Source: Pelargonium cotyledonis
Taxonomy: Eukaryota > Streptophyta > Magnoliopsida > Geraniales > Geraniaceae
Direction: 5' to 3'
Assembly (NCBI GenBank): GCA_036897625.1
Contig: JAYMTA010000232.1
Span: 1 to 34,037, forward strand
DNA length: 34,037 nucleotides
The notes below the pieces were generated by a model, which worked only from the letters and a program-made list of their open reading frames with translations, did no database searches and had not been told where the DNA came from. Positions 32,201 to 34,037 of the stretch are shown in pieces (within the stretch, counting starts at the first letter, position 1; every line of letters starts with the position of its first letter). A program made the position numbers and the translations under genes.

Positions 32201-34037
32201 TAAAAGATATTCCTATTTGAATTATTGTTTAATAAATTATTTGTGAATTTGTTTTGAGCTATACAAACCTCATATATGATATATCTAACTTTATGAAACT
32301 AATAAAGATTACACTATCAAACAAATGAATTTATCACTACCAATCTACTTCTAACTTGTTTATTTCTAGAATTTCAGGGGTATTGAATACATAAAAAAAC
32401 ACAATTCAAGATACAACCCTAAGGAAGATAGAACAAAATTCAACACAGAAAGAAACCTGTTTGCTATCAGGACTCCAGCTAACAGCATAGATGCTCCCTG
32501 TATGCCCATCTTCTGAGGAAAACTCTCCCATCTTTTCTGCAGTCTTCCCATCATATATTATTCCCTTCTTATCTGAGCTTACGGTAATGAATTTGCTTCC
32601 ATCTGGAGAAAATCTAACACAATTTACAAAATTTGTATGCAACCTGCAGAATCACAATCAAAATATGTCAAGAGACATTGAAAACAAAAAATAATGATCG
32701 GCCCAGAAGGAAACACGTTTTTTTCCAGATATGTCCAGTACAAGTTATGAATGTGTTATGTCCTAAGCATGATGCACAAGAAAATGAAATAGCCTCAATC
32801 TTCAAAATTGACCACCAAATCTAATCTGAAGAACCTAAAAATGTATTTTCATTATATGCAGTCATGATTTACTAACCTGTGAGAGTGATGGAACTTAAAA
32901 GGTGGACCCTCATAGAAATTCACTAAGAAGTCCTCTCCACATGTCACTATACGATATGGTCTTGTTGGTTTAAAGGCGCAACTCAAGACCCGCCTCGAGT
33001 GACCATCAAAATCCCCCACAGTAGTGCCTGTATCCCACCTGCATAGACATTCAGATGCATAAACATTATGATATATTTGACACCCGGAAATTGTTAGGAA
33101 CATGTTCAACTGTAAACAGCCAGATCTATATTAATTTCACATTATACGAACATTATATCAAGAATTTCACCAAACAGATTCAATGCAATATATGAAAACA
33201 TAAACAAACGATGTCAGAACTTAAATTTCACAAACTCTCACACCAGAAAGCACCAACGAAGGACCCGATGCAGACAGATGCACATTTCAGTCGTCATTTA
33301 CTTATATACTTGTCTTCAATTTCATATTTATGCTTAAAGATATAAGAACCAAACTATTTCCTGTAAACAACATTCACAATTTCTATCTAAAAAAACTACA
33401 CCTCAGCAAAATCATTCACATTATACGAACATTCTGTCACACGTTATATTCAATGAAATCAAATAAAACTACAACATAATCTTTCACATTATACAAAAAT
33501 TGTATATATCACGCATTTCATCTAACGTATTCAATGCAATCAAACAACCACAAGAAATTCATTCACATTATAATAGCATTCTATAGATCAAGCATTTCAT
33601 CGAACAGATTCAATGCAATGAACAAAGCCACAACAAAAATCATTGACATTATATGAATATTCTCTGTATCATGCATTTCATCGAACATATTCAATGCAAT
33701 CAAACAAAACCACAGAAAAACCATTCACATTCTATATATCAAACATTTCATCGAACAGATACAATGCAATCAAACAAAACCACAGCAAAATCACTCACGT
33801 CAAACGAGCATTCTATGTATCACGCATTTCATCGAACATATTCAATGCATTAAACCAACACATCGTAACAATAAAAATAGAACTGAAATTCGACAATTTC
33901 ACTCACATGAAAGCGCGAACGAATGACTTCCCCTTGCCGTCGCCGGACGTCACGATCCTCTGACTATCCGGAGACCACATGAGATCGTCGATCCGTCCCG
34001 TCAGAACCTTAAACTCGCATTTGAGCACAAAGTCGTT
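29249..34037 (-). CDS. AIP1: Actin-interacting protein 1 (AIP1), WD40 repeats, N-terminus missing
   Basis: Six exons are present: 34037-33907 (runs off the window), 33038-32877, 32643-32457, 31244-30822, 30585-30184 and 29512-29249 (TGA). They keep frame and give 522 residues; a full AIP1 has about 610, so roughly the first 90 lie outside. The protein is a chain of WD40 repeats making two beta-propellers, for example [118 protein letters not shown] and [20 protein letters not shown]. The pattern [16 protein letters not shown] is characteristic of AIP1. AIP1 works with ADF/cofilin to disassemble actin filaments in the cytosol. The C-terminus MWKLPPDQV is slightly longer than I recall for Arabidopsis, perhaps because of 3' splicing. 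Confidence 0.95.
29600..29986. repeat. AIP1: Tandem duplication (about 180 bases) in AIP1 intron 5
   Basis: Copy 1 (about 29603-29780) and copy 2 (about 29783-29986) share AGTGTTTCTAAGCTA, GCAGAAAAG.AGCAGCACTTG, GCTATTTTGCAAAGCACTTC, ATGTTTTCATTACCACACAT and ACAAGTAAAGAACTAAAGTG. Copy 2 has an extra block of about 30 bases. The MITE at 29987 abuts copy 2 directly. It lies wholly in the intron between 30183 and 29513. Confidence 0.8.
29987..30150. mobile_element. hAT-like MITE in AIP1 intron 5
   Basis: The element runs from AGGTAGCGTTTGGATTA to TAATCCAAACGATACCT, near-perfect 17-base inverted ends. The flanks (AAAGTGCTA before, AAAAGTCTA after) look like a slightly decayed 8-base target duplication. 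The interior contains paired ATTTTCATTG and CATGAAAATGACT motifs. It is 164 bases with no ORF, and is the best copy of a family with at least four members in this window. Confidence 0.75.
31939..32060. mobile_element. Possible LTR fragment in AIP1 intron 3
   Basis: The sequence TGTTGTCCCACGTTGGAAAA is the kind of start seen in many small plant LTR elements ('TGTTGTCCCACATTGG'). The following GAGCTAAGTATAATGGTACA also fits. No matching end or second LTR was found, so this is at most a solo-LTR fragment. Confidence 0.3.
33400..33865. repeat. AIP1: Minisatellite, about 78-base period, in AIP1 intron
   Basis: At least five to six copies occur of a unit containing GCATTTCATCGAACAGATTC and AATGCAATCAAACAAAACCA then ATTCACATTATA. 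Marker phrases ATTTCATC(G/T)AAC fall at roughly 33515, 33593, 33674, 33746 and 33824, a spacing of about 72-81 bases. More decayed copies reach to about 33137. It lies in the intron between 33906 and 33039. The array produces open stretches in several frames that are not genes. Confidence 0.85.

Noticed and set aside
33400-33865. CRISPR-like spacing of repeats
   Set aside because: The units are adjacent 78-base tandem copies that diverge along their whole length, with no unique spacers, and the DNA is plant nuclear.
33643-33963. 106- and 66-codon plus-strand frames with repeated HAFHRT...MQSN motifs
   Set aside because: The repeats are translations of the intron minisatellite, not a repeat protein.

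Overview
This is a stretch of plant nuclear DNA, almost certainly from a dicot. Genes are broken by GT-AG introns, spacers are AT-rich, and several compact inverted-repeat transposons (MITE-like) lie in introns and spacers. The proteins match well-known land-plant families. The exact genus cannot be fixed from the sequence; a rosid is a reasonable guess only.

Layout, left to right. Bases 1-3250 are a gene-free spacer with two foldback elements. An EIN3-like transcription factor of the EIL3/SLIM1 type is on the minus strand (coding 3629-5503), with introns in both its 5' and 3' untranslated regions. A repeat-rich spacer follows, including a complete miniature CACTA element (7244-7398) with its 3-bp target duplication. 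A small minus-strand gene of unknown function lies at 8296-8664. An 11-exon minus-strand half-size ABC transporter of the ABCG7 type (9602-15237) follows, with MITE-like elements in two of its introns. After a spacer containing a 370-bp foldback comes a 4-exon plus-strand GT14 glycosyltransferase (GlcAT14-like, 17457-21040), whose large first intron is built from serial duplications that include copies of the end of exon 1. The spacer 21041-24300 holds a direct-repeat pair. A 3-exon plus-strand metal-binding isoprenylated protein (HIPP, 24539-26234) follows. The spacer 26570-28590 contains a minus-strand promoter-like cluster (two G-boxes one helical turn apart plus a TATA box) upstream of a short ORF. 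The right end is the minus-strand actin-interacting protein 1 gene (AIP1, WD40 repeats, 29249 to beyond 34037). It lacks its first exon(s) because the window ends, and it appears to carry two introns in its 3' UTR.

The genes do not form a pathway. They are ordinary neighbours: sulfur/ethylene-type transcription control, membrane transport, cell-wall glycan synthesis, metal handling and actin turnover. I see no new multi-gene system. The notable material is gene architecture (uORFs, UTR introns, a probable one-base frame slip at the ABCG7 N-terminus), a young internal duplication in EIL3, and the transposon and repeat history of the introns. Exon borders were set by hand from splice consensus, reading-frame continuity and remembered family sequence. 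No alignment was run.
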